Shown here: piece after piece, positions 1-11,212 of the stretch
How the letters are laid out: each line of letters begins with the position of its first letter
Position numbering within the stretch: position 1 is the stretch's first letter
Origin: Litsea cubeba
Lineage: Eukaryota; Streptophyta; Magnoliopsida; Laurales; Lauraceae
NCBI GenBank assembly: GCA_012931725.1
Contig: CM022946.1
Location: forward strand, 113,366,050 to 113,430,049
Direction: 5' to 3'
DNA length: 64,000 nt
The notes under the pieces: generated by a model
What the model was told of the DNA's origin: nothing
The model's database searches: none
What the model saw: only the letters and a program-made list of their open reading frames with translations
Made by a program: the position numbers and the translations under genes

Positions 1-1534
1 CGGGAATGTTCGTTTTCCGTCGTTTTTCGCGTTTCGAAGTTTCCAACTCCTGATATTTTCTAAATTCATACTTTTGAGGCACCAAATCCTTCGACATCGA
101 TCAATCATGGGTCTTCTTTCTTCAAGAGTATCAAAATCAAACAATGATCGCCAAAAGGTCAACCAAAAAAGTGTGCTCTCTACCCGATCGATCGAGAAAT
201 CGATAGGACAAATGACACCGACCCGCTGTTGACAATCAAAGCCTGAAGTTACATGGTCATCCGATGTCGATCTACATGAAGATCCATCGATGATCATCGT
301 CAGAAGAATCCCAAAAGACAACGGCATGGCCCGCGACTCTTCAACCGCTTGGCGACCACTTAATGCGATAATTGACTAGCTTTATTGCAATCATTAATTC
401 ATTTATTTGGACGGCCCAATCAGAAGCAAAACATCCAGGAGTTACAAGTCAATTGATTCATGGCATTTAAACCATGAAATTCCTTCCATCATGGTGATTA
501 AAGGTGACTAAATGCCCTCAATCTCCACCGGCCAATCAGAAGCCAAGAAAAAGGAGTTACAAAATAAAGAAATAAATCTTGTAACTCCTCCCTTTATGTA
601 GCTTTATGACAATTAAGGCTCATAAATCCTCCTAAATGGCTACCTAAAAGCCATAATAGGAGAGCACTCCAAAGCATTCCGGACAACTTCTTCACGAACA
701 CAGATCCCAGATCAGAAAAAAGCACAGAAAATTCTAGAGAAAGAAGAGAGAAAACTCTGCGAAAGTTCTGCACCGGCCACCACTACAAGGTGACGAAAGT
801 CCCTTGGGGGTACCCCCCAAGGTCCTTGCCTTCTCCTTTTGCCTCCAATGGCTTAGACGTGGCGTTTCAGCCCGTCTACTTAGCTTTTTATTAGACATAG
901 GACCTCCTCTTGGTCTTTGTCCTCTAAAAATCTGGGGTTATAGCCAAGTCAAGTGAATCACGAGCATCCTCTGTTCTCATCTGCATGTTTGATGGCGAAG
1001 TCCACACATGGGCTTGCGACCGTCATCTGACGAGTCCCCCACAATCTCCTGAAAAGTTAGATCCTCTTTTCTTGCTTTTCATTGTATTTTGTATGTTTTT
1101 TAAAAGACAAAAATCACAACTCTTGTCTTTCATTATTGATAAGGATTGTAAATCGACTATAAACGCCAAAATCGACTATAAACGCCAAAATTGTCTATAA
1201 CGCCAAAATCGGCTATAAACGCCAAAAATTGTCTATAAACGCCAAAAAATCGGCTATAAAGCCAAAAAACTCACCTTTCACACGAAAAATCAAGAAAATA
1301 TCTCTTTTCTTAAATATATGTGCAATGGAAAATGAAAGAAGTTGATTTCCTTTTTACTTGCGAAGGTCGATCGCGATCACCATTTGCAATTCCAAGTAAA
1401 TAGAAAATTTGGCACACCCACACATAAAAAAATGTTAATGCACACCTTTGCCTCCCGGGCACGAATGGGTCGGATCAAACGGACTCCCACGCCCCGCCGA
1501 CCTCAGTAGCGCCGAGCAGAAGCGCGGTCCATCA
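1..1534 (+). mobile_element. 3' part of a Tat-type gypsy LTR (truncated by window start)
   Basis: The sequence aligns along its length with the 3' two thirds of the two complete LTRs at 5171-7462 and 25802-28101. It shares the GGGTACCCC hairpin near 805-825, the CGGCTATAAACGCCAAA repeats at about 1150-1265, and the terminal CGGTCCATCA ending at 1534. The TATA box of the other copies (TATAAATA) is degraded here near 650-660. It is more diverged than the other two, so it is an older copy. Whether it is a solo LTR or the 3' LTR of an element lying left of the window cannot be told. Confidence 0.85.
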
Positions 1535-1545
1535 ATACACTCTAA

Positions 1546-2531
1546 GTGCATGTTTTGGCCGGTCTAATTTTTCCCTCTATTTCTCTAAAATTGATAGAGG
1601 TGTGAGAAAAATAGAGTATTTGGCACCACCTTTCAGCCTCTACCAATTTTTAAGAGAAAGTGAGGCAATGCCTCTACTTTCCACAGCCCCCTTGATGAGG
1701 TAGTTGAAAAATAGAGGGAGAAAATAAGAGGCGGGGCTACATTATTTGTGCTTAATCACACCCAGTCCCTTTTTTAAAATTTTCTCCAAATCTGAGAGCA
1801 ATCAAGATCCAAACCGTTGAAAATATCCACAAGGTCAAATACGGCCGTGCATCCAAATTTCAGTCAATGAATCATCACCAATCTCGAGATATGTGTCAAA
1901 AACCGTGAGCCATTTGATATAATTTGTTATGATCTGTGGGCCCCAAACATAAATCAACGTTGGATATGTTTGGAAGGCTGAAAATGGCTATATGGTCAAT
2001 TTTGATCACATAATACCTTGTAAATCTCGAGATATGTGCAAAACAAAAATAACCATTGATGTATTATGCTCAATATTGCATTTGTCCATGAACAGTAAAC
2101 CGTTTCAATTATTTTTTTATTATTTAGAGGCGTGTAAAATATGATCTAAACCATTAGTAATGTTCAAATATCAACATGACCTTGAGACCAAATTTCACCC
2201 GTTGGATCATCACAATCTCTAGATATGTGAAAAAAAAAGAGTCATTAGGTATAATTTTGTGGACTATGTGGGCCCCAAACACAAGATCCAAACCTTGAGA
2301 TCTCTTGGAAGGCTGAGCCGTTTATGTGGTCAATTTCATGGCCTAATACCTTATGGATCTCAAGAAATGTGTGAAAAAAACTCAACCAATGATATAAAAA
2401 TGTCTATTCAGGATAGACCATTGCAATCCAAACACCTCCTTTTATTTTAGCCTCTTTTTTCTATGGCTCTTTTTGTATGGGTCTATTTTGACTGGTCTTT
2501 AAAAAATAGACTAGACCTCCCAAACAAGTCC
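1546..2531. mobile_element. Tourist-like (PIF/Harbinger) MITE, 986 bp, TSD TAA
   Basis: Both ends are flanked by TAA (1543-1545 and 2532-2534). The left terminus GTGCATGTTTTGGCCGGTCTA and the reverse complement of the right terminus, GGACTTGTTTGGGAGGTCTA, form an imperfect inverted repeat. A 3-bp TAA target duplication with GGNCNTGTTTGG-type ends is typical of Tourist elements. There is no transposase ORF. Inside is a tandem duplication with a period of about 332 bp (GTGGGCCCCAAAC at 1936 and 2268; ATCTCNAGATATGTG-like motifs at 1882, 2024, 2215 and 2357). It lies 11 bp from the end of the adjacent LTR. Confidence 0.75.
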
Positions 2532-2534
2532 TAA

Positions 2535-3327
2535 AAGATACAATTTAAGCTCTATATATAAATGCCTCTACAGTAGGCTGATATGAAAGTGATAGAACAA
2601 CTCAAACAAACACTTTAGAGATGCAAAGATGTATGATCAATGTGTATGAATTATGACTTCAATCAAACTTGAAAGTGAAGGCTCAATAATGTGGCCTAAG
2701 CATTTGAAAGTTTTAAAAATCATAAAAGATATTGATTGAAGTAAAATGCAAATAACAAGTAGTTTGAAATGATAAACTTGATAATGATATGACTAATCAA
2801 ATGCTCACATGTTGTGTTAATTTTCAAAGCTAAAACATGTGACCCATGAGCATGTTATTCCCAATACAAATTAGTTTAACTATATGTCCCAAGGTATGGA
2901 AAACAACAAGCTGGAAATTCAACCAAGTGTGAGAATCATGCTATAGAATAAAAGAAATCAAAGTTTTAATCCAAGCATGAAACTATTAGATATAAAAATT
3001 GAAACTAACTTGGTGTGAATCAAAGTGAAGAATCCAAAACAACAAACCAAATCAAAGTGAAGTACATTAATGGATTCAACAAATCATAATTATAATGCTT
3101 AAACTGATTTACCAATAATTCTAAATAAAGCATGAAAAAACATATGATGAGGAAACAAATCTTACTTAGAGAGATTTAACTTAATGAATCCAAGCTTTGG
3201 CTTTTCAAATGACCTCTAGCCTTCCTTAGCACTTCCTCTTTCCTTTGTCTTCTCTCTACCCAAAGGGTTTTTCACAAATCACAAGGAAGAGGCTCAAATA
3301 TATAGCAAAAAGGTTTTTCAACGGCTA
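2535..3327. other. AT-rich spacer without recognisable gene
   Basis: No ORF of note and no clear repeat. The right end, read on the minus strand, has a TATATATTT stretch (about 3297-3305), a pyrimidine/purine-rich stretch like a 5' UTR, and an AAGTAAG splice-donor-like site near 3170. This could be the promoter and leader of a transposable element, but nothing confirms it. Confidence 0.4.
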
Positions 3328-4226
3328 TATATGAACTCATCCGAGGCATCGTCAAGAGTTACATCCATGGATGGTTCAAAGTCGTCAGAATCCTGTGGCA
3401 AGTCAACTGACAAAAAACAAGCAATATGTTAGCAAACAACACAAAAAAAAAAAAAAAAACAAAAGTCATACAAGTTGGAGATTCTGGAATCACTCCAGAG
3501 TCCCTCAGTTCTTCTTCAGATGCCGCAATCGGATTTATCACCGCCTCATCAGTCGAAAACTTGGGGCATTGCCAAGTCATCATCTCTGCTAAAAAGGGGG
3601 AGAAGGCAAATCAAAACAAGAAAACCTTCATGAAAGAAACGGAAAGAGAAGAGGAAGAATCATATCTTCATCGACGGTCTCTTCTTCTCAGGTCCTCTTT
3701 TCCGGAGGCTCATCAGCATCCCTTGCACCATCCTCATTGATTGTGAGAGGGACTTCCAAATCAGAAGAGTCTTCGTGTCATCCCTTATCACGGCATTGCC
3801 CTCTCTTCCTCTGCCTCTGTGGGTTGGTTTGCTCGAAGAACCTGACCCACTGTCAAGTCGGGTCTCTCACTTGACCCATCACTGGAAGGTCTGCTCTTGC
3901 CAGTAGACTTCACGGATGCTCTCCTCTGTGCCACTGCATCCAAGCGTTAAGCTCAGCTTCCTCCTTTTCCAGCTGTTCTAAGGCCTTGCTAGGTACTTCC
4001 TGGACAGCTTCAGATCCAATGACGCCATGCTCATCGAAAAAGCCTATCTATCTTTTCTCTCCAGAAAGGAAGGCAAAAACTTCATCTCGCCGGACGCCAT
4101 CTGATTTCCTGATGCCCTTCCCAGAAGATTGCTTAACATCAAGCCCTTCTTGGAAAGCCCCCGGTACGCTGAAAAGCTCTCTACGAACTATTTCATGAAG
4201 CCGGCAGTCCGGAAAGTAGATAGTTC
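3328..4226 (-). pseudogene. Broken copy of the antisense PMD-like gene of the Tat element
   Basis: Colinear with 21061-21985, the 3' half of exon 2 plus exons 3 and 4 of the antisense gene in the complete Tat element, and on the same strand. Exon/intron order is kept: the acceptors before exons 3 and 4 (TTTAGCAG, GTCAG) are intact, and the donor after exon 3 still has GT. The donor after exon 2 has mutated from GTATG to ATATG, and several frame changes break the reading frame. The copy begins abruptly at about 3328 and is cut at 4226 by an inverted LTR end. It shows that the antisense gene belongs to a family of elements and not to one copy. It is non-functional. Confidence 0.8.
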
Positions 4227-5170
4227 TGATGGAACAGCGCATTCTGCTCGGTTCTACCGAGGTCGGCGGACGTGGGAGTCCGTTTGGGTCCGATCCTTTC
4301 GTAACCGGGGGGCAGGGCGTGCATCAACATTTCTTTGTGTGGGTGTGCCAGATTTTCTATTTTACTTGGAATTACAAGTGGTGATCTGGAGATCACCTTC
4401 GCAAGTAAAAGGAAATCAACTTCTTTGAAGTTTTCCATTACACATATATTTAAGAAAAGGCATTTTCTTGATTTGCCGTGAAAGGCGATTTTTTTGGCAT
4501 TTATAGCTGATTTTGGCGTTTATAGCCGATTTTTGGCGTTTATAGCCGATTTACAATTCTTATCAATAATAAAAGACAAGAGTTGTGATTTTTGTCTCTT
4601 TTGGAAAAATACAAACTACAATGAAAAGCAAGAAAAGGAGGATCTAACTTCTCAGGAGATTGTGGGGGACCCGTTCAGATTGACGGTCGTAAGCCATATG
4701 TGGACTTCGCCATCATCCATGCAGATGAGAACAGAGGATGCTATTGATTCGCTTGGCTTGGCTATAACCTCAGGTTTTTAGAGGACAAAGACCAAAAGGA
4801 GGTCCTATGTCCAATAAAAAACTAAGTAGATGGGCTGAAAAGCCACGTCTAAGCCATTGGAGGCAGAAGGAGAAGATAAGGACCTTGAGGGGGGTACCCC
4901 CCAAGGGACTTTTGTCACCTTGTAGCGGTGGTCGGTGTAGAACTTTCGCAGAGTTTTCTCTTTCTTTCTCTGGATTTCTGTGCTTTTTTCTGATCTGGGA
5001 TCTGTCTTGTTTTTCCGATCTGGAATTCTTTGGAATGCTCTCCTATTTATAGGCTTTTAGGTAGCCATTTAGGAGAATTTATGAGCTTTAATTGTCATAA
5101 AGCTACATAAAGGGAGGAGTTACAAGATTGAATTCTTTATTTGTAACGCCTTTTTCTTGGCTTCTGATTG
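4227..5170 (-). mobile_element. Inverted, truncated Tat LTR (3' ~0.95 kb of the LTR)
   Basis: Reverse complement of the 3' part of the LTRs at 5171-7462 and 25802-28101. It begins with TGATGG, the complement of the LTR end CCATCA, and includes the inverted GGCNTTTATAGCCGATTT repeats at 4495-4555 and the GGGGGGTACCCCCC hairpin near 4893. It stops at 5170 inside the motif CTTCTGATTG, where the complete 5' LTR of the next element starts head-on. The rest of this LTR is not found beyond 28101, so the junction is a rearrangement and not a simple insertion. Confidence 0.85.
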
Positions 5171-5896
5171 TGTTGACACCAAAAATGTCACTTTGCCTCA
5201 TCAATGATCCAAGAGCTACATGAAGTCGCAACCTGCCATAAATAGGCAATGCTGCTTCCAAAATCAAATCTTGTCAGAATCAAACAAAAACTGCAAGATT
5301 CTTCCGACAGCCAAAAGAGGAGTACACAAGAAGTTTCGGGGCCATTTCAAATCATTGGCCTAACTTCGCTTCTCCGACAGCCAGAAAAGGAGCTCTCGGC
5401 GACAAAAGCTCTCCGGGACCATGGTTTCCAAGACAGAACCTATGGATCATCTTAACATGACTCCAATCGGTTCCCTGTCAAATTTCAAGTCAATCGGACA
5501 TCGGTTGACAGCACATCAAACCGCGACATCTTCATCGCGACAAAAGCAAGTCTACAGGTGATAGGACCCACAAACGGCTTCGAAACTCAAACAAAGCCTA
5601 TGTTGGTCTTATTTATGCTCAGGAGGCTTCACACCAAATTTTTCAGGTCATCTCCGACATCGTTTGACCCATTTTCAGCTTTCTGACGGAAAATCGGCAG
5701 CTCTGCGCGACAAAGTCTTTCGGCTTTCTCAGGAATTGAAACTTTGCAAAATAAAATGCAAGGATTCCATCAGGTTATCCTACAAAGAAATCAGGCCAAT
5801 AAATGGTCAAATGTCAAGGGAAAAGTACAGAAGAAAAAAGAATCGAAAAAAACGCAAAAACGGACGCAAACGGGACACGAAAGGGGAAAAACCCCC

Positions 5897-5946
5897 CCAG
5901 GGTCGCAGCCCCTGCGACCCTGGGCCAGGGTCGCCGGCGACCTTGG
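5897..5946. other. GC-rich double hairpin in the LTR
   Basis: Two adjacent inverted repeats. The first has arms CCAGGGTCGCAG and CTGCGACCCTGG (12-bp perfect stem, CCC loop, 5897-5923). The second is centred on GCCGGC with arms CCAGGGTCGCC and CGACCTTGG (5925-5946, nearly perfect). The same structure is present in the 3' LTR near 26532-26582. It lies about 0.7 kb upstream of the LTR TATA box. Confidence 0.8.
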
Positions 5947-6623
5947 ACCCCGGGGTCGCCGGGAAAGCCCCGAAACCCAGGTTTTCGCCGTTTTTTCGCG
6001 ATTCGAAGGGCCCAGCCTCTGGTACTTTCCAAATTCATGCTTTTGATGACACAAGTCCTCTGACATCCGTCCAAAACACGGGGTAAATCATCAAGAGTAT
6101 CGAAGACAGTATTGATCGCCACCCGGTCAACCAAAAAAGTGTGCTTTCCACCCGACCCGATCGAGAAATCGACAGGACAGATGGCACCGACCCGCTGTTG
6201 GCAACAAACATCCTGAAATTACATGATCATCTGATGTCGATCTACATGAAGATCCATCGATGATCATCAACAGAAGAATCTCAAAGACGTGGCACGGCCC
6301 GACGACTCTTCAGCTGCTCGGCGACCACTTAATGCGATAATTGACTAAATTTATTACAGTCATTAATCCATTTCTTTGGACGGCCCAATCAGAAGCAAGC
6401 ATTTCGGGAGTTACAAGTCAAGAGATTCATGGCATTTAACCCATGAACTCCTCCCATCATGGCGATTAAAGGCGATTAAATGCCCTCAATCTCCTCCGGC
6501 CAATCAGAAGAAGCCAAGAAAAAGGAGTTACAAAATAAACAATTCAATTTTGTAACTCCTCCCATTATGCGGCTTAATGACAATAAAAGCCCATAAACCC
6601 ACCTAAAAGGCTACCTAAAAGCC

Positions 6624-6631
6624 TATAAATA
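6624..6631 (+). promoter_or_regulatory. LTR TATA box (TATAAATA)
   Basis: TATAAATA in the context AAAAGCCTATAAATAGGAGG, repeated at 27255-27262 in the 3' LTR. This is a canonical plant pol II TATA box, and transcription of the element would start about 30 bp downstream. About 140 bp downstream lies a hairpin with arms CCTTGGGGGG and CCCCCC..CCAAGG around a TA centre. That position falls in the expected R/U5 region of the transcript. Confidence 0.75.
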
Positions 6632-7465
6632 GGAGGGCTCTCCAAGAAGAAAGAAAGAAAAACAAACATCAGCAGACAGCAGTCAGAAATCCAGAGAAAA
6701 GAAAAAGAGAGAAAACTCTGCGGAAGTTCTACACCGGCCACCGCAACAAGGTGACAAAAGTCCCTTGGGGGGTACCCCCCCCCAAGGTCCTTGCCTTCTC
6801 CTCCTGCCTCCAATGGCTTAGATATGGCTTTTCAGCCCGGTCTACTCGGCTTTTTATTGGACATAGGACCTTCCTTTGGTCTTTGTCCTCTAAAACCTGA
6901 GGTTATAGCCAAGCCAAGCGAATCAATAGCATCCTCTGTTCTCATCTGCATGGATGATGGCGAAGCCCACATATGGCTTGCGACCGTCAATCTAAACGAG
7001 TCCCCCACAATCTCCTGAGAAGTTAGATCCTCCTTTTTTGCTTTTCATTGTAGTTTGTATTTTTTCAAAAGAGACAAAAATCACAATTCTTGTCTTTCAT
7101 TGTTGATAAGGATTGTAAATCGGCTATAAATGCCAAAATCGGCTATAACCAAAAATCGGCTATAAACGCCAAAATCGGCTATAAATGCCAAAAAAATCGC
7201 CTTTCACGGCAAATCAAGAAAATGTCTCTTTTCTTAAATATATGTGCAATGGAAAACTTGAAAGAAGTTGATTTCCTTTTTTACTTGCGAAGGTTGATCC
7301 CCGGATCACCACTTGCATTCCAAGTAAAATAGAAAATCTGGCACACCCACAAAAAAAGAAATGTTGATGCACGCCCCTTGCCCCCGGTTACGAAAGGGTC
7401 GGACCCGACGGACTCCCACGTCCGCCGACCTCGGTAGAACCAAGCAGGAGCGCGGTCCATCAAGC

Positions 7466-7487
7466 TGGCATCACCCGGTGGGACTCG
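7466..7487 (+). promoter_or_regulatory. Candidate primer binding site
   Basis: Starts TGGCATCACCCGGTGGGACT three bases after the LTR end. The TGG start and GGTGGGACTCG core resemble the complement of the 3' end of a plant tRNA of the Lys or Arg type, with mismatches. Position and TGG start support the call, but the tRNA identity is uncertain. Confidence 0.55.
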
Positions 7488-7711
7488 TTTATTTGAGAAC
7501 ACGATGCTAGAAATGAAATATTTGCATATCATATATTTTGCTCTATGCTTATATTTCTTTTCTCGATTCCTTGGCTACTTTATAATTGGTGGCCTATGTT
7601 GAATTCCGCAAAAAAAAATGAGATGAGATTTTTTGTTTGGAAATTTCTAATTCTTTGAATTTATTTCCACTCTTTCTCTTTTCAAAAAAAAAAAAAAAAA
7701 AAAACAAAAAA

Positions 7712-8345
7712 ATCAGATTTGTCATTTTTGGATTCAAAATTGAGAAACCTTGATCCGTTCCTATCGTTCATCGCGCTTGCAGAAATGTTGAGCCTGTTCG
7801 ACTAAGGTTTTGGGCCATGTTTCTCTTCGATGAGTTCATTAAAAATCTAAAAAAAAATATATATAAATAAAAAATTTTAGATTTCTCAATTTGGATTCAA
7901 AATTGAGAAACCTTGATCCGTTCCTATCGTTCATCGCGCTTGCAGAAATGTTGAGCCTGTTCGACTAAGGTTTTGGGCCATGGTTTCTCTTCGATGAGTT
8001 CATTAAAAATCTAAATAATAATATATATATATTAAAAAAAAATTTTAGATTTCTCAATTTGGATTCAAAATTGAGAAACCTTGATCCGTTCCTATCGTTC
8101 ATCGCGCTTGCAGAAATGTGAGCCTGTTCGACTAAGGTTTTGGGCCATGGTTTCTCTTCGATGAGTTCATTAAAAAAATATATATATATATATATATAAA
8201 AAATTTTAGATTTCTCAATTTGGATTCAAAATTAGAAACCTTGATCCGTTCCTATCGTCATCGCGCTTGCAGAAATGTTGAGCCTGTTCGACTAAGGTTT
8301 TGGGCCATTGTTTCTCTTCGATGAATTCATAAAAATAAAATAAAA
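7712..8345 (+). repeat. Four tandem units of ~160-168 bp in the Tat leader
   Basis: The motif CCTTGATCCGTTCCTATCG recurs at 7748, 7911, 8079 and 8239 (periods 163, 168, 160). Each unit contains TCATCGCGCTTGCAGAAATG, TTCGACTAAGGTTTTGGGCC and an A/T-rich junction. The units lie in the untranslated leader between the primer binding site and gag. A short non-repeated stretch (8360-8580) follows, then A/T-rich sequence. Confidence 0.85.
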
Positions 8346-8757
8346 AATATATATATATATATAAAAAAAGACATAGACCACTAAGGTTAAACCAACTGTG
8401 TTCTTTGATCATGGTTGATTCAAAGAAAAGCCTGGTCCAGAGTGTGGAGACAGCTTGACTGTTCTAGGCAAGGGTCCTCCAAACGGGTTCATTAAGTAAT
8501 CCTACCCTTACCTGGGGGCAATTCTATCAATCAAGATTTCATAAGACCGGGTTAGGAGGCCTATGTGTACTCTCTCGTCTTTTAAATAAATTAAAAAAAA
8601 TATAAATTAAAAAATAATAAAAATTTTAAAATAAAAAATAAAAATAAAAAAATTTTCAAAAAAAAAATCTTAAAAAAAAATAAATAAAATAAAAAATAAA
8701 AAAAAAATTTAAAAAAAAAAAATCTTCAAAAAAAAAAAACTTCAAAAAAAAAAAACT

Positions 8758-9045
8758 TCCGTCATTTTGGGTTTAGATTAGAGAAATCTTGGTCTTCTCC
8801 TTTCTGAGCACTGGCGCTCGCGGAAATCGCTGAGCCCGTGTTCAGATTGGAGTGCCTTTTGCTCTCTTTGATGAACCCGATATTGGCCTTTCAAAAAAAA
8901 AAAACTCGTCATTTTTAGATTCAGATCCGAGAAATCATGGTTCATTTCTTTCTGAGCACTGGCGCTCGCGGAAATCGCTGAGCCCGTGTTCAGATTGGAA
9001 TACCATCTGCTCTCTTTGATGAATCCAATCTTGACCTTTCAAAAC
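8758..9045 (+). repeat. Two tandem units of ~150 bp in the Tat leader
   Basis: Two copies share TTTCTGAGCACTGGCGCTCG and GGAAATCGCTGAGCCCGTG, followed by a TTGATGAA(C/T)CC segment. They are distantly like the 7712-8345 units in plan (…GAGAAA…, …GCGCTNGC…GAAAT…GAGCC…GTTC…), so both sets may descend from one repeat. A splice-acceptor-like CTTGTTTCAG (about 9400-9410) lies between these units and the gag start. Confidence 0.8.
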
Positions 9046-9424
9046 AGAGAATCTCATCTCATAGATGCGGTCTCAAAACATTTGTGTCTAGCGGTACTAG
9101 TACGCCCTTTCAGGGTCTACTGTATTGCGACCGGCACATCTGTAACTCCAACTTTATATTCTTCTTACCTCGAGCAAGCTCTGCTTCTCGATAAGTCGAA
9201 TTTAAGTTCACAATTGCTTCTAGCAGTCACTGGGATGCCCATTCTGGGCTTACCATACCTGCGATCAGAACAATTGTACCCTCTATGGCATTTTGCCTTC
9301 CTCATATTGCTTGGGTCATCTACCTCGAGCAATTTGAAAAGACGAAACCATAGAACTTCCCATTTATGATCATTGTGATTACTAATGGATGTGGTCTTGT
9401 TTCAGAAATTTTCGAAAACTAACA

Positions 9425-11212
9425 ATGGCAGCTTCACTAACCATTACTTTCGACGAAAACAAGCACCAACTCATGCTTCAACAGAAGCAAACCACGCGCA
9501 CCTACAAGCGCCCCATCAGCTGCCGAAGTGTCAACTCCCTCGGCAACTCTGTGAACTCCGGGTCGACCTCGACTCCCCGGACTATCGTCTTTGGGACGCT
9601 GGGACCATTCCCACTTCCTGAGGAACAAACTGCTCCCTCCAAGAAGCAGAAACTCGCCTCTCAACGTGTCACTATCGTGACACCAAAGGCGAGCACCAGA
9701 AGGCCTGAAGCCCGTGGCAGCCCCACGAAGCCTCAACTTGCAAACAACCAGGTCTACCCCAAGACCTTCACCAAAGCAGAGAAGGTCCCATACATCCACT
9801 AAGCCAGCATTCCTGGCCCCACTCAAGGAGAACCAGTTCTATCCTCTTGCTTACATGAAAGAGGAGAGACCCATCTCCAACCTGACTCTCAAGTCAACCC
9901 AGCATGAGCCGGCTTGTTCCTACAAGCCCAAAATCAAGTCATGCATCACAAGGCCTCCACAAGCACCTGCTAAGGCCTACAAATCTGCAGTTCGACCCTT
10001 CATATCTACAGGGGCCGAACTTCAAAAATTCAAAGCTTCGCTGCAACTAGGCGAAGGATAGGGTTCGCATCCTGTCCTTGCCCAGCTACAAAGAAGACAG
10101 GCTCGGCTGCTGCGCCCGAGGGAGCACATCCTTCATCGTCAAAGCCCAGTCAGAGCTGACCGAAGCTCAAATTGCTCGCCGTATACGCCGCCGCGCGTCA
10201 TACCGACAAAAGAGACTACAGAAGCAAAGGACCCAGCCTCCCACACTTCAAGTCTCTCCCAAATGGGTCGAAAAAGAAAGACCCAACCAAGTTGCTGCCG
10301 TCCATATGGTTGGAAAAACCAGAAGGCGCCAAAAATCAGCAACAAAAATCCATGTCCGACGTCCAATGACCCGCAGCGTCTCAAGGACAAGAAGACATTC
10401 AGAAGAATCCCCTGCTCCTTCAAGCAAAGGACAGCAGAGTGATCCTTCCTCAAGCTCCTCTTCAAAAAGAATGAGCCCCAGCTCAGTCACCAGGACAGTT
10501 TCTTCGTTCGAATCACGAAGGATGAATGTCTTGGCTACAAATTCTGAGCCACCACCCCGCAATCCACCTCCAGAAGATGCGATCACCCGCATCCAGCAGT
10601 TGGAACAGGGCCAGCAGAGGATTGAAACTCTGATGGAAAACCTTCTCCTCGCCTTCCAAAATCAGGCGAACAATGAACCTCCTCCGAATCATCAAGACGA
10701 CGAGGTAAATAGAGAAGAAAATGAGTCACGCGCCCTTACCAAAAAGGACGTAGACGGTATCCTCGCCAAAGCAAAAGAAGAGGATATACTCAAAGAGCAT
10801 GGGATCAAGCCACCATATCCCTTATGGATGGACTCGGTCCCGTTCCCCACCAAATTCAAGCATCCTACTCTCCAAACATATACGGGGAAAGGATCAGCCA
10901 GACAGCACGTCATCCACTTCAAGATCTTGACGGGAGCTATCGCGGATCAAGATGCACTCAAAATCCGCCTCTTTGCAAGTACCCTAAAAGGTACGGCCTT
11001 CGATTGGTACTCCACTCTGCCGGAGGACTCAATCCAAAATTGGGCCATGCTAGAGACACGCTTCCTGACTCACTTCAAAGGTGAGGATCATCCCCGCTAC
11101 TATGGCTCAGCTGTGCAGCCTAAAACAGGGGGAGAATGAATCAACATATGACTTCATTCACAAGTGGAAAGCAATGGCATACAAATGCTCTGATGTATTG
11201 CCACAAGGCGTC
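9425..11212 (+). pseudogene. gag: Tat gag region, frameshifted
   Basis: Begins with ATG at 9425 (MAASLTITFDENK…) and encodes a basic, Ser/Pro-rich N-terminal part, then the retrotransposon gag (capsid-like) domain at about 10770-11210. There the motifs are PLWMDSVPFP, FASTLKGTAFDWYSTLP and, in the next frame, LKQGENESTYDFIHKWK. The reading frame moves by +1 at roughly 9750-9800, 10061-10078, 11100-11110 and 11205-11215, with stops between some segments. Gag forms the particle in which the RNA is packaged and reverse-transcribed. The capsid part joins the pol frame after the last shift, as in Tat elements that make one gag-pol. The N-terminal segments are not recognised and could include a separate upstream ORF or an intron. 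Confidence 0.75.

Larger units (their letters stand above)
5171..7462 (+). repeat. 5' LTR of the Tat element (2292 bp)
   Basis: Starts TGTTGACACC and ends GGTCCATCA, and matches 25802-28101 along its whole length. Notable parts are a GC-rich hairpin cluster (5892-5965), a TATA box (6624-6631), a GGTACC-centred hairpin (about 6762-6786), and short repeats of CGGCTATAAANGCCAAA (about 7115-7195). Differences from the 3' LTR are largely one-base indels with few substitutions in the stretches compared by eye. Confidence 0.92.

Noticed and set aside
8986..9369. 127-codon ORF in the Tat leader
   Set aside because: Starts inside a leader repeat; no recognisable domain, and the gag ATG with better context follows at 9425.
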